59,132 nt of DNA from Blautia sp. (GTDB lineage Bacteria; Bacillota; Clostridia; Lachnospirales; Lachnospiraceae): NCBI GenBank assembly GCA_023664455.1, contig JAMPFM010000013.1:1-59132 (forward strand), read 5' to 3'. The position numbers and the translations under genes are program-made. Under the pieces are notes generated by a model, which did no database searches, had not been told where the DNA came from, and saw only the letters and a program-made list of their open reading frames with translations. Within the stretch, counting starts at the first letter, position 1; every line of letters starts with the position of its first letter. Below, piece by piece: positions 33,177 through 42,267 of this stretch.

Positions 33177-33893
33177 ATGTATACTTTTCAGGGCAGGATA
33201 CGATATAGTGAAGTGGATATGAATGGGAAGCTGACATTAGAGTCTTTGCTGGATTATTTTCAGGATTGCTCTACGTTTCATTCGGAGGATATCGGGCTGG
33301 GCCTTGATTATCTGCAAGAACGGCATATGGCTTGGCTGCTGTCTTCCTGGCAGATTGTAGTGGAGCGTTACCCGCGTTTGTGTGAAAAGGTGGTTATCGG
33401 TACGGCGCCTTATGAATTTAGGGGATTTATCGGTTGTAGGAATTTTGTCATGGATACCGAAGCAGGAGAACGGTTAGCTTATGCTAACTCTATCTGGAGT
33501 CTGATGGACGTGGAAAAAATGACTCCTGCGAAACCGCCTGTGGAAATGCTGGAAGGTTATGTGCTGGATGAGAAGCTGCAGATGGATTATGCGCCGAGGA
33601 AAATTGCAGTACCGGCGGGTGGACAGGAAGCGGAAATGCTGCAGGTCAAGCCCCATCATCTGGATACAAACGGGCATGTAAATAATGGGCAGCATATACG
33701 GATTGCTTCGGAATATCTGCCGAAAGATTTTGCAATCAGGCAGATGCGTGCAGAATATAAGAAACAGGCTGTTTTACATGATAAGATATATCCGGTAATA
33801 GTGGTGAATGAGGAACAGACGCTTTATACGGTTTCTTTAAACGGGGAAGATAACAGACCGTACAGTATTGTGGAATTTATGGGTGGTCATTGA
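33177..33893 (+). CDS. Acyl-ACP thioesterase
   Basis: 238-residue double-hotdog protein of the bacterial acyl-ACP thioesterase family (PF01643 type), which releases fatty acids from acyl carrier protein. The N-terminal hotdog reads VRYSEVD-like IRYSEVDMNGKLTLESLLDYFQDCSTFHSED; the second hotdog has the HHLDTNGHVNNGQHIRIA motif that holds catalytic Asn/His residues. ATG is preceded by ACGGAGGA. It has its own promoter just downstream of the accessory stretch. Confidence 0.85.
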   Translation: MYTFQGRIRYSEVDMNGKLTLESLLDYFQDCSTFHSEDIGLGLDYLQERHMAWLLSSWQIVVERYPRLCEKVVIGTAPYEFRGFIGCRNFVMDTEAGERLAYANSIWSLMDVEKMTPAKPPVEMLEGYVLDEKLQMDYAPRKIAVPAGGQEAEMLQVKPHHLDTNGHVNNGQHIRIASEYLPKDFAIRQMRAEYKKQAVLHDKIYPVIVVNEEQTLYTVSLNGEDNRPYSIVEFMGGH

Positions 33894-33971
33894 GAAGGGT
33901 AATGGGCGTGGCTGGAATTTGAGATTTTCGGTGTGTATATTGTAGTAATTGCTCTGACATGGGGGATTAAG

Positions 33972-34811
33972 ATGATAGAGTTAGGAAAAGTACAGACGTT
34001 AACAGTAGTCAAGAAAGTGGAGTTTGGTGTTTATCTGGCGGATGAGGGGGTGCAGTCCCAGGAGGAGCGGGTATTGCTGCCGGTGAAACAGGCGCCAGAA
34101 GGCGCGGATATCGGAACGCAGATAGAGGTTTTTATCTATCGTGATTCTAAAGACCGGCTGATTGCGACCACCAATAGACCGAAACTGGTTTTAGGCGGCG
34201 TTGCGAAGCTGCGTGTGGCGCAGGTTGGTAAGATAGGCGTGTTTTTAGACTGGGGTCTGGAAAAAGATTTGCTGCTTCCTTACCGGGAACAGACCAAAAG
34301 AGTGGGAGAGGGCGAGGAATGCCTTGTAGCCCTGTATATTGATAAAAGCAACAGACTTTGCGCGACGATGAAAGTGTATCCCTATCTGCAGCAGGACAGC
34401 CCTTATCAGAAGGATGAGCGGGTGCAGGGCACAGTTTATGAAATCAGCGACAACTTTGGGGCATTTGTGGCGGTGGACGATATTTATTCCGGTCTGATTC
34501 CCCAGAAGGAACTCTACGGCGACGTTTCTGTAGGGATGGTTGTGGCGGCGAGAGTCACCGGTGTGAAAGAAGATGGGAAGCTGGATTTGAGTATCCGGGA
34601 AAAGGCGTATCTACAGATAGAACAGGATGCGGAAAAAATTCTTAATCTGATTGATAGTTATGAGGGCGTGCTGCCTTTTACGGATAAAGCGTCGCCGGAA
34701 ACCATTAAGAGAGAAACGAAGATGAGTAAGAACGAATTTAAAAGAGCGGTAGGGCATCTTTTAAAGAATGGTAAAATTTCCATTGAAGAAAAGGTGATTA
34801 GAAAATTGTAG
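33972..34811 (+). CDS. cvfB: CvfB-like S1 RNA-binding protein
   Basis: 279 aa from ATG 33972, chosen because GGGGGA lies six bases upstream; the frame extends to 33933 without support. It has three S1/OB-like segments (ELGKVQTLTVVKKVEFGVYL; LRVAQVGKIGVFLDWGLEKDLLLP; VQGTVYEISDNFGAFVAVDDIYSGLIPQKEL) and a C-terminal winged helix (SKNEFKRAVGHLLKNGKISIEEKVI). This is the YitL/CvfB layout; CvfB affects virulence and RNA in Staphylococcus. Cytoplasmic, role here unknown. Confidence 0.85.
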   Translation: MIELGKVQTLTVVKKVEFGVYLADEGVQSQEERVLLPVKQAPEGADIGTQIEVFIYRDSKDRLIATTNRPKLVLGGVAKLRVAQVGKIGVFLDWGLEKDLLLPYREQTKRVGEGEECLVALYIDKSNRLCATMKVYPYLQQDSPYQKDERVQGTVYEISDNFGAFVAVDDIYSGLIPQKELYGDVSVGMVVAARVTGVKEDGKLDLSIREKAYLQIEQDAEKILNLIDSYEGVLPFTDKASPETIKRETKMSKNEFKRAVGHLLKNGKISIEEKVIRKL

Positions 34812-34833
34812 GGGAAAGGAATATACGGAGGAT

Positions 34834-35799
34834 ATGGATAGTAAAAAGGCAAACTGGCTTTTTTTAACGTTAATCCTGGTGGATTTTGCAGTGCTGGGAT
34901 TTCAGATTTTCGTGAGTCTGGTTCCGGGCATGAATTTTTCGCTGAGTATTACCGCGGGATTTTTAATCAGCGAAGGCGTTTTGATGGCGCCGGCGCTTTT
35001 GTTTGTATTGTTTTCCAGAAATAGCGTCATACGGGCAGGCGGAAGAGGATTCAATGATATGCTGGGATTTCGTAAAATCAAGATTTCCTCTTTTTTTATG
35101 GTCATTCTCTTTACATTCCTGATTATGCCGATGACGACTGCGATTAACGCGATATCCATGATTTTCGTGGACAATGCGGTAACGGAAATCAGCGGGGATA
35201 TCTTGAAAACGCCTTTTGTGGTCATGTTGTTTCTGATCGGGATTTACGGACCTTTCTGTGAAGAGTTTGTTTTCCGCGGCGTCATTTTCAGAGGCTATAA
35301 AAATTCCGCGCCGGTATGGTGCTCGATTCTATGGTCGGCGCTGTTGTTCGGGTTGATGCATATGAATTTTAATCAGGCGGCGTATGCGATTGCGATAGGC
35401 ATTATGTTTGCGCTTCTGGTAGAGGCGACGGGGAGCCTGTGGGCTTCGGCGGTTGCGCATATGGTTTTCAATTCGGAACAGGTGTGTATGATGTATCTTG
35501 CTAACGGCGTTTTGAAAGACGTTTTTGATATCGGGACTGCGGAAGAAACGCTGACAACGCAGACGCTGTTATCCGTTATAGGACCATACCTGCTTGTGGC
35601 GGTAGTCGCTACCTCTTTTGCCGTCTGTGTCTTAGTCTGGCTTGCCAAAAATGAAGGGCGGGAAATGATCTTTAAGGCAGCCTGGGACAGCCGCAGGCAA
35701 AAAGGCGGACGCATCGTCAGCATACCTTTGATTATTGCAATCGTACTGTGCCTTGCCTATATGAGCTTGGAACTGGTTTTAGAAATGCTTTTAAGATAA
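34834..35799 (+). CDS. CPBP-family intramembrane protease
   Basis: 321-residue polytopic membrane protein with the CPBP/Rce1 motifs: EEFVFRGVIFRGY (catalytic Glu-Glu and Arg), LLFGLMHMNFNQAAYAIAIG (His) and SLWASAVAHMVFN (His). At least seven hydrophobic segments are visible. Such proteins process peptides, bacteriocins or membrane proteins; the substrate is unknown. GGAGG precedes the start. It follows cvfB by 22 nt and ends before a terminator. Confidence 0.85.
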   Translation: MDSKKANWLFLTLILVDFAVLGFQIFVSLVPGMNFSLSITAGFLISEGVLMAPALLFVLFSRNSVIRAGGRGFNDMLGFRKIKISSFFMVILFTFLIMPMTTAINAISMIFVDNAVTEISGDILKTPFVVMLFLIGIYGPFCEEFVFRGVIFRGYKNSAPVWCSILWSALLFGLMHMNFNQAAYAIAIGIMFALLVEATGSLWASAVAHMVFNSEQVCMMYLANGVLKDVFDIGTAEETLTTQTLLSVIGPYLLVAVVATSFAVCVLVWLAKNEGREMIFKAAWDSRRQKGGRIVSIPLIIAIVLCLAYMSLELVLEMLLR

Positions 35800-35820
35800 A
35801 AAACCACTTCATAAATAAAA

Positions 35821-35852
35821 TGCCGCTATCTTTTGGAACAGCGGCATTTTTG
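35821..35852. terminator. Terminator between the CPBP protease and yjfB-like gene
   Basis: TGCCGCT (35821-35827) pairs with AGCGGCA (35840-35846), followed by TTTTT; on the minus strand the stem runs into TTTTATTTAT, so it serves both convergent genes. Confidence 0.85.
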
Positions 35853-35877
35853 TGTTGTAGACTGATTGTTTTGATGA

Positions 35878-36069
35878 TTAAATGTAGGTGTCAAAATTGG
35901 AACCAACTGCCGGATTAACGGAACGTTCCATAGCAGAAGCATTCATCATATCGACCATCTGCGATCCCGTAGAGGAAACAGCGTCAAGAGATTTACTCAA
36001 CATTGCCACACTGAACGAATTTACCGTCTGCGGTACTGACACGGACATTGGTAATCCTGTAATATTCAT
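35878..36069 (-). CDS. YjfB-like putative motility protein
   Basis: 63-residue protein, MNITGLPMSVSVPQTVNSFSVAMLSKSLDAVSSTGSQMVDMM..., matching the pattern of the YjfB family, small proteins found mainly in flagellated Firmicutes and often under motility control. It is Ser/Met-rich with one helix. An AAAGGCGGG ribosome site precedes the start. Its promoter on the minus strand (TTGCAA at 36164-36159, 18-bp spacer, TATAAT at 36140-36135) looks sigma-A rather than sigma-D. Flagellar genes lie at 54.6 kb. Confidence 0.68.
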   Translation of the reverse strand: MNITGLPMSVSVPQTVNSFSVAMLSKSLDAVSSTGSQMVDMMNASAMERSVNPAVGSNFDTYI

Positions 36070-36134
36070 AAGAATCCCGCCTTTCTGATTGAGAAACTTT
36101 TAAGGTATAAACCTATGTCTACTAACCTGCATTT

Positions 36135-36164
36135 ATTATAGCATCTTTCTGGAAAGATTTGCAA
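36135..36164 (-). promoter_or_regulatory. Promoter of the YjfB-like gene
   Basis: On the minus strand TTGCAA, 18 bp, TATAAT. An imperfect palindrome AGGTATAAACCT (about 36103-36114) lies in the leader. Confidence 0.6.
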
Positions 36165-36395
36165 GGAGAATTGTTTTTTTCTTTTTGTGTAGTTTGTCTA
36201 AAATATTTTTTGGGAAAAAATGACAATTTATTTGAAAAATACACAAAAAAATCATGATTTGAGGTAGATTTTTTTGTTAAAATAGATTAATATAGAAAAT
36301 AAGCGCTGTATTTTGCAGAAATCGACAGCGGAGAATGTTGTACAAATGTGCTAAATAACAGGAAGGGTACCTGTTAATGAAGGGGTGAAGGGGTT
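36165..36395. other. AT-rich intergenic stretch before cdaR-like gene
   Basis: No gene is seen. A TAAAAT (36278-36283) after a run of seven T could be the -10 of the regulator gene, but no matching -35 is present. AAGGGGTGAAGGGG gives the ribosome site. Confidence 0.4.
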
Positions 36396-37484
36396 ATGAT
36401 TTCAAATCAGATTCTACAAAATACAATCGAGGGATTGAAAGCAATTACGCGGATTGAGCTTTGCATCATGGACATCGACGGTAAGACGGTAGCGATTACC
36501 GCGGACGCTATGGAGTCGTGCGCGAAGTCTGCGGCGGAGTTTGCAAAGTCGCCGGCGGATTCGCAGGAGATACAGGGATATCAGTTTTTTAAAATATTTG
36601 ACGAACAGCAGTTGGAATATATTCTGATTGCCGCCGGAATCGGTGAGGACGTTTATATGGTCGGCAAAATGTCAGCCTTCCAGATTCAGAATCTGCTGGT
36701 GGCGTATAAGGAAAGATTTGATAAAGATAATTTTATCAAAAATCTTCTGCTGGACAATCTGCTGCTGGTGGATATCTACAGCCGTGCGAAGAAGCTGCAT
36801 ATCCAGACGGACGAGCGGCGGGCGGCGCTGATTATTGAGACCGACAATACCAAAGACAGCAACGTATTGGAAATCATGCGCACCTATTTCAGCAGTAACA
36901 GCAGGGATTTCGTTACAGCGGTGGACGAGAATAACGTTATCGTCGTAAAGGATCTGTCGGAAGGCGACAGTAATAAGGAAATTGAGAAAACTGCTGCGGG
37001 CATAGCGGCGTTTCTGGACAAAGAGCATCTAAAGAACGTCAGGATTTCTTATGGGACGACTGTCAGCGAAATCAAAGAAGTAAGCCGTTCCTACAAGGAA
37101 GCCAAGATGGCGCTGGATGTAGGTAAAATTTTCTTTAGCGAAAGAAACGTTATCGCTTACAGTGAACTAGGCATCGGGCGTCTGATTTATCAACTGCCGA
37201 TTCCGTTGTGCAAAATGTTCATTAAAGAAATTTTTGACGGAAAAAGCCCGGATGATTTTGACGAGGAAACACTGGCAACCATCAACAAGTTTTTTGAAAA
37301 CAGCCTGAATGTCTCGGAAACATCCAGACAACTGTTTATCCATAGAAATACGCTTGTCTACCGGCTGGACAAATTACAGAAAAGCACCGGGCTGGATTTA
37401 CGCGTATTTGAAGACGCAATTACGTTTAAAATTGCACTGATGGTTGTAAAATATATGAAGTATATGGAAAGTTACGAGTATTAG
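36396..37484 (+). CDS. CdaR/PucR-type transcriptional regulator
   Basis: 362 aa. The N-terminal sensing part is followed by a GGDEF-like CdaR middle domain (residues about 130-250) and a C-terminal PucR-type helix-turn-helix: TINKFFENSLNVSETSRQLFIHRNTLVYRLDKLQKSTGLDLR (about residues 295-336). CdaR controls sugar diacid use in E. coli; Lachnospiraceae homologues next to ftsEX have no assigned ligand. It precedes ftsE by 67 nt, so it may co-vary with the division/cell-wall block. Confidence 0.8.
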   Translation: MISNQILQNTIEGLKAITRIELCIMDIDGKTVAITADAMESCAKSAAEFAKSPADSQEIQGYQFFKIFDEQQLEYILIAAGIGEDVYMVGKMSAFQIQNLLVAYKERFDKDNFIKNLLLDNLLLVDIYSRAKKLHIQTDERRAALIIETDNTKDSNVLEIMRTYFSSNSRDFVTAVDENNVIVVKDLSEGDSNKEIEKTAAGIAAFLDKEHLKNVRISYGTTVSEIKEVSRSYKEAKMALDVGKIFFSERNVIAYSELGIGRLIYQLPIPLCKMFIKEIFDGKSPDDFDEETLATINKFFENSLNVSETSRQLFIHRNTLVYRLDKLQKSTGLDLRVFEDAITFKIALMVVKYMKYMESYEY

Positions 37485-37551
37485 AAGCAGGGAATAAGTA
37501 ATTGCGAAACTAAAGATCTAAGAAGCAGGGAAGTTTGAAAGGAGCAGGACA

Positions 37552-38295
37552 ATGGCAATGGATGCACCTGTAAAGAAGAAAAAGAAAAAACCGGCAGGGG
37601 GGCATGAAATCATCAGTCTGGTAAATGTCAGCAAGGCATATTCTACCGGGGCGCCCGCCTTGAAAGAGGTAAATCTGCACATTAACAAGGGAGAGTTTGT
37701 TTTTATAGTCGGTGACAGCGGCTCCGGGAAATCCACATTAATTAAGCTGTTGCTGCGGGAATTGACGATTACGAGCGGAAGCATCAATGTCATGGGATAT
37801 GACCTGAGCCGGATAAAACATCGCAAGATTCCCAAATTCCGGCGTAATATCGGGATTGTCTTTCAGGATTTCCGATTGCTGAAAGATAGAAATGTGTATG
37901 AAAATGTCGCTTTTGCGCAGAGGATTATACAGAAATCCAGCAAGGAAATCAGGAAGAACGTGCCCAGTATTCTTTCCATTGTAGGATTGGCGGGTAAGTA
38001 TAAGGCGAGACCCAGACAGCTTTCAGGCGGGGAGCAGCAGAGGGTGGCGCTGGCGAGGGCGCTGGTCAATGAGCCGATGATTCTGCTTGCCGACGAGCCG
38101 ACCGGAAACTTAGACCCTAAAAATTCCTGGGAAATTATGAAACTGCTTGAGCAGATTAATGAAAACGGCACGACGGTACTCGTCGTGACGCATAACAGGG
38201 AAATTGTCAATGCCATGCAGAAGAGAGTGGTTACATTGCGGAAAGGCGTGATAGTCAGCGACGAAGAAAAGGGAGGATATATCGATGAGGATTAA
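37552..38295 (+). CDS. ftsE: Cell-division ABC transporter ATPase FtsE
   Basis: ATPase subunit that, with FtsX, activates peptidoglycan hydrolases at the membrane. A Lys-rich N-terminal extension (KKKKKKP) is followed by Walker A GDSGSGKST (about residue 54), Q-loop VFQDFRLL, signature LSGGEQQRVALARAL and Walker B LLADEPTGNLD. Length is 247 aa. The stop overlaps ftsX by 11 nt. An M23 hydrolase with coiled coil, the expected FtsEX partner, is two genes downstream. Confidence 0.93.
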   Translation: MAMDAPVKKKKKKPAGGHEIISLVNVSKAYSTGAPALKEVNLHINKGEFVFIVGDSGSGKSTLIKLLLRELTITSGSINVMGYDLSRIKHRKIPKFRRNIGIVFQDFRLLKDRNVYENVAFAQRIIQKSSKEIRKNVPSILSIVGLAGKYKARPRQLSGGEQQRVALARALVNEPMILLADEPTGNLDPKNSWEIMKLLEQINENGTTVLVVTHNREIVNAMQKRVVTLRKGVIVSDEEKGGYIDED

Positions 38296-39181
38296 TACAT
38301 TGTTCTATACGCTTCGTCAGGGGTTCCGGAATATTTTCCGGAACAAATGGTTTACGCTGGCTTCGATTGCAACCATCGGCTCCTGTTTGTTTTTATTCGG
38401 TCTGTTCTATGCCATTGTTACAAACTTTCAGCATATAGTAAAGACAGCGGAGCGGGAAGTGGGAATTACGGTTTTCTTTGAGGAAGGAATAGATGACGTC
38501 AGAATCCAGGAAATCGGGACGATGATAGCCAAGAGGACGGAAGTGTCGGAAATTCATTTCGTAACGGCGGAAGAAGCCTGGGAAAGTTTCAAGGGGGATT
38601 ATCTGGGAAAGTATGAAGATGGATTTACAGAAAATCCGCTGGAAACTTCTTTCCATTATGTGGTTTATCTAAACGATGTTTCCATGCAGTCTGCGCTGGT
38701 TACTTATGTGGAGTCCATAGACGGGGTTGACCATGTGAATTATTCCGCGCTGATGGCGAATACATTGACTGGGATTAATTCCCTGATTGCATATGTTTCC
38801 ATTGGTATTATCACGATTTTGTTTGCGGTATCCGTTTTCCTGATTAGCAATACGGTCACGATTGGCATTTCCGTCAGAAAAGAAGAAATCAATATTATGA
38901 AATATATTGGGGCGACGGATTTTTTCGTCCGTTCACCATTCGTTATCGAGGGTATGCTGATTGGACTGATAGGTGCGGCGATTCCGCTTGGCGTCATCTA
39001 CGTTTTATACAATACGGTCATAACATACATCTTGGAAAGATTTCCACCCCTTGCGAGTCTGCTGGTATTCCTGGATGTAAAAGAAATCTTCCATGTGCTG
39101 CTTCCGGTATCGCTGGGTATCGGCGTAGGCATCGGCTTTTTGGGAAGTATCGTTACAGTCAGGAAACATTTGCGCGTATAA
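38285..39181 (+). CDS. ftsX: Cell-division permease FtsX
   Basis: 298-residue membrane protein with one N-terminal helix (about residues 25-45), an extracytoplasmic domain to about 165, and three C-terminal helices, the standard FtsX topology. The N-terminus FYTLRQGFRNIFRNKWFTLASIATIG is typical. The extracytoplasmic loop is the docking site for coiled-coil hydrolases. It overlaps ftsE and precedes the M23 gene by 50 nt. Confidence 0.92.
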   Translation: MRINTLFYTLRQGFRNIFRNKWFTLASIATIGSCLFLFGLFYAIVTNFQHIVKTAEREVGITVFFEEGIDDVRIQEIGTMIAKRTEVSEIHFVTAEEAWESFKGDYLGKYEDGFTENPLETSFHYVVYLNDVSMQSALVTYVESIDGVDHVNYSALMANTLTGINSLIAYVSIGIITILFAVSVFLISNTVTIGISVRKEEINIMKYIGATDFFVRSPFVIEGMLIGLIGAAIPLGVIYVLYNTVITYILERFPPLASLLVFLDVKEIFHVLLPVSLGIGVGIGFLGSIVTVRKHLRV

Positions 39182-39231
39182 AAACCGTCATTAGGAAAAA
39201 GTAAAGTTATTGCTATGGGAAGAGGATTCGG

Positions 39232-40596
39232 ATGAAGTATTTAAAAAGGGTATTGTGCATAGGACTTTGTATCTGTATCATATTTGCCGCCTATCAGGAA
39301 ATCGTGGTCGTAAATGCGACGACGGAAGATGCTGATGGGGAAACGTCCGGGGGAAATAATTCCGACGACGAAAATACAGGTGATGAAGACTCAGACGATG
39401 GAGACTCGCAGGATGGAGATTCAGACGACGAGGATTCGCAAGACGGGGATTCAGAAGAAGACGATACGGAAACGAAGGAGCGCATCAGGGAAAAAGAAGA
39501 GGAAATCGCACAGGCAAAGCGTGAAGTCGCAAGTCTGAAATCCACGCTGACCGATGTGGAAGCCCTTAAAAAGGAATTGGAAAAATCAAAGAGCAGCCTG
39601 GCGGATTATTTGTCCAAATTAGATACAGAGTTAGGAAATATCCAGGATAGAATCGACGAATACGACAGACTGATTGCAGAGAAGGAAGTAGAGATAGAAG
39701 TTACGACCAATGAGTTAAACGACGCGGTTTTGCAGCAGGAAGCACAGTATGAAGCGATGAAAAAACGTATCAAGTTCATGTATGAAAGAGGGGATACGTT
39801 TTATGTGGAACTTCTTTTGTCCTCGGAAAGTTTTTCTGAAGCTTTGAATAAAGCGGATTATATCGAGGCTCTGTCCGCTTACGACAGAAAGCAGTTAGAT
39901 GAATATGTAGAAGCGGCAAAATTGATTGCAGTCTGCAAAGAGGAGCTGGAAGCGCAGAAAGAAGTGCTGGATCAGGCGCAGGTCACGGTCAAAGAAGAAG
40001 AAGCTGCAATCCACACGCTAATTGGCGAAAAAGAAGCGCAGATTTTGGCAGTATCCACGGATATCTCTAACAAGGAAGCCGCAATCAAAGAATACGAGGA
40101 TGATTTGGCGACGCGCAATGCCGAAATTGCGGCATTGGAAAAGGCAGTTGCGGAAGAAAAGGCGAGACTCGCGGCGGCGAACGCCAAGGCAAGGGTCTAC
40201 GATGGCGGAATGTTCACCTGGCCCTGTCCGGGATATACCCGTATATCGGATGAATACGGAAACCGGATGCACCCGACACTGGGAATTGAGAAGTTCCATA
40301 ACGGGCTGGATATGGCGGCGCCTTACGGCACAGCAATCCTTGCTGCTTATGACGGTGATGTCATCGCGGCGGATTATAGCTCTTCTATGGGGAACTACAT
40401 CATGATAGATCACGGGGATGGTCTGTATACGATTTACATGCATGCATCGGCGCTGCATGTGTCCAAGGGACAGTCCGTATACAAAGGGCAGAATATCGCC
40501 TCGGTCGGCAGCACCGGACGTTCTACGGGCAATCACCTGCACTTCAGCGTGCGCCTTAACGGAAATTATGTGAGCCCGTGGAATTATTTAAAATAA
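39232..40596 (+). CDS. M23-family murein hydrolase with coiled coil
   Basis: 454 aa. A signal peptide (hydrophobic residues 8-25) is followed by an acidic repeat linker (about residues 40-82) with five pentapeptides of DSxDG/E type, encoded by 15-bp units, then two coiled-coil stretches (about 85-315) as in EnvC/PcsB-like FtsX partners, and a C-terminal LytM/M23 domain with FHNGLDMAAPYG and the zinc motif HLHFSV. It probably cleaves peptidoglycan crosslinks under FtsEX control. Zn ligands His and Asp are present, so it may be active rather than only an activator. Confidence 0.88.
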   Translation: MKYLKRVLCIGLCICIIFAAYQEIVVVNATTEDADGETSGGNNSDDENTGDEDSDDGDSQDGDSDDEDSQDGDSEEDDTETKERIREKEEEIAQAKREVASLKSTLTDVEALKKELEKSKSSLADYLSKLDTELGNIQDRIDEYDRLIAEKEVEIEVTTNELNDAVLQQEAQYEAMKKRIKFMYERGDTFYVELLLSSESFSEALNKADYIEALSAYDRKQLDEYVEAAKLIAVCKEELEAQKEVLDQAQVTVKEEEAAIHTLIGEKEAQILAVSTDISNKEAAIKEYEDDLATRNAEIAALEKAVAEEKARLAAANAKARVYDGGMFTWPCPGYTRISDEYGNRMHPTLGIEKFHNGLDMAAPYGTAILAAYDGDVIAADYSSSMGNYIMIDHGDGLYTIYMHASALHVSKGQSVYKGQNIASVGSTGRSTGNHLHFSVRLNGNYVSPWNYLK

Positions 40597-40613
40597 ATAA
40601 CAGACGGAGATGA

Positions 40614-41942
40614 ATGATTTTGGATAATAATGGATATAGTAATAATAATGGAATGAACAGGGGAGCTGCCAATAATTTGTATCAGAATGGACCACAACAG
40701 GAATCGCATCAGACAAAAGGAATGTTCCTTGTCGGCATGTTTACGGGCGTGATTATCAGTGCGCTTACAGCAAGCTGCATTTATGTCGGGACAAAGCTTT
40801 CGGATGGTTTCGGCGCAAGCGCTATCAGGCCGGCGAGTACGCAGGGGACGGCGGCGGAAGATATCGTTAATGAAGAATCCGTAAAAAAATTAGAATCCAT
40901 CGAGGCAGTCATTGAGGAATATTATTATAAAGAAGATGACATCAATGTCGGAAATATGATAGAAGGAATGTACGCCGGTATGGTGGCGTCTCTGGGCGAT
41001 CCTTATTCCGTATACTATACGGCGGAAGAATGGGAAGATTTGATGCGGGATACAGAAGGTATTTATTACGGCATCGGCGCCTATATCAGCCTGGATGAAA
41101 GAACCGGGTGCGGTAAAATCAGCGGCGTGATAGCAGACACCCCGGCGCAGGAGGCGGGGCTGCGTGAAAACGATTTGATTTATCAGATAGACGGCGAGTC
41201 CGCCCAAGGGCTGGAATTGTCGGAAATTGTTGCCAGGATTAAGGGCATGGAAGGTACGACGGTGCATCTGACTATTTACCGGGAAGGTGAAGACGACTAT
41301 CTGGAGATAGACGTAGTCAGGAAACAGATAGAATCCCCGACGGTAGAGTATGAATTGCTGGATAACGGCATCGGCTATATTCAGATTACGGAATTTGATG
41401 ATGTGACGACAGACCAGTTTACGGAAGCGATGGCGGTTGTCAAAGGTTCCGGCGCGAAGGGTTTGATTCTCGACTTGCGGAGCAATCCGGGCGGCAGCCT
41501 TTCCGTGGTCGTGGATATCGCAAGACAGATTCTGCCCAAAGGTCTCATCGTCTATACCGAAGACCGCAACGGCGAGCGGGTGGAATATGATTGCGACGGT
41601 GAAAATGAATTGCAGATACCATTGGCAGTGTTGATAAACGGAAATTCTGCGAGCGCTTCGGAAATCCTTGCAGGCGCCATCAAAGATTATCAGAAGGGCG
41701 TCTTAATCGGCACGACTACATTTGGGAAAGGGATTGTGCAGAGAATCCTGCCCCTCACCGATGGAACGGCGTTAAAGCTGACGGTCAGCGCCTATTATAC
41801 GCCGAGTGGAAACAATATCCATGATATTGGAATCGACCCGGATATCGAATGTGAGTTCGATGCGGATGCTTACTATGACGAAGACATAGATAATCAGCTG
41901 GAACGGGCGAAAGAGGAAATTGGGAAGCTGATTCGGGAGTAG
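40614..41942 (+). CDS. S41-family C-terminal processing protease
   Basis: 442-residue extracytoplasmic protease of the CtpA type. An Asn-rich N-terminus, one membrane anchor (about residues 37-58), a PDZ domain (about 145-225) and the catalytic core follow: GYIQITEFDDVTTDQFTEA, LILDLRSNPGGSL, the Ser in NGNSASASEILAGA and the Lys in TFGKGIVQ. Such proteases trim or degrade cell-wall enzymes. It follows the M23 gene by 17 nt. Its last 174 nt and the next 19 are duplicated at 42656-42848. Confidence 0.9.
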   Translation: MILDNNGYSNNNGMNRGAANNLYQNGPQQESHQTKGMFLVGMFTGVIISALTASCIYVGTKLSDGFGASAIRPASTQGTAAEDIVNEESVKKLESIEAVIEEYYYKEDDINVGNMIEGMYAGMVASLGDPYSVYYTAEEWEDLMRDTEGIYYGIGAYISLDERTGCGKISGVIADTPAQEAGLRENDLIYQIDGESAQGLELSEIVARIKGMEGTTVHLTIYREGEDDYLEIDVVRKQIESPTVEYELLDNGIGYIQITEFDDVTTDQFTEAMAVVKGSGAKGLILDLRSNPGGSLSVVVDIARQILPKGLIVYTEDRNGERVEYDCDGENELQIPLAVLINGNSASASEILAGAIKDYQKGVLIGTTTFGKGIVQRILPLTDGTALKLTVSAYYTPSGNNIHDIGIDPDIECEFDADAYYDEDIDNQLERAKEEIGKLIRE

Positions 41943-41961
41943 CGTGGAGTGTTAAGAATAT
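41769..41961. repeat. Left copy of a 193-bp direct repeat (S41 gene end)
   Basis: Matches 42656-42848 with four mismatches, all T here and C in the other copy, all at synonymous third positions (Tyr, Ser, Ile, Ile codons). The two copies enclose the VapBC-like module at 42025-42650. Confidence 0.95.
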
Positions 41962-42024
41962 AAACCATAGATAAGAAAGATATGCAAATCTGATTTAACT
42001 GTAAAGGGAGGATGGATAGATATA

Positions 42025-42267
42025 ATGACAGTTATGAAAGAAAAAGCGGTTGATATCATCAGCCGTATGTCCGAAGATAAGGTATACCATGTATTACAGC
42101 TTCTTGAGGGGATTGAAGGATTAACTGGTAAAAATTCGGAAAAGGATTCTACGGATATATCTGTGGATGAAAATTCAGGAAGGAAGCTTGGTCCATTAGC
42201 CGGGGGGCTCATTTTCATGGCAGACGATTTTGATGAAACGCCAGATTGTTTTAAGGAGTATATGTGA
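42025..42267 (+). CDS. VapB-like antitoxin (DUF2281 type)
   Basis: 80-residue protein. The N-terminal helix region MKEKAVDIISRMSEDKVYHVLQLLEGI is followed by an acidic linker and a C-terminal LGPLAGGLIFMADDFDETPDCFKEYM, the toxin-binding type tail of DUF2281 antitoxins that partner PIN toxins. Its TGA overlaps the toxin ATG by one base. The start has GGGAGG about 13 nt upstream, a long spacing; ATG 42034 is in frame as an alternative. It lies between the duplicated ends of the S41 gene. Confidence 0.75.
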   Translation: MTVMKEKAVDIISRMSEDKVYHVLQLLEGIEGLTGKNSEKDSTDISVDENSGRKLGPLAGGLIFMADDFDETPDCFKEYM

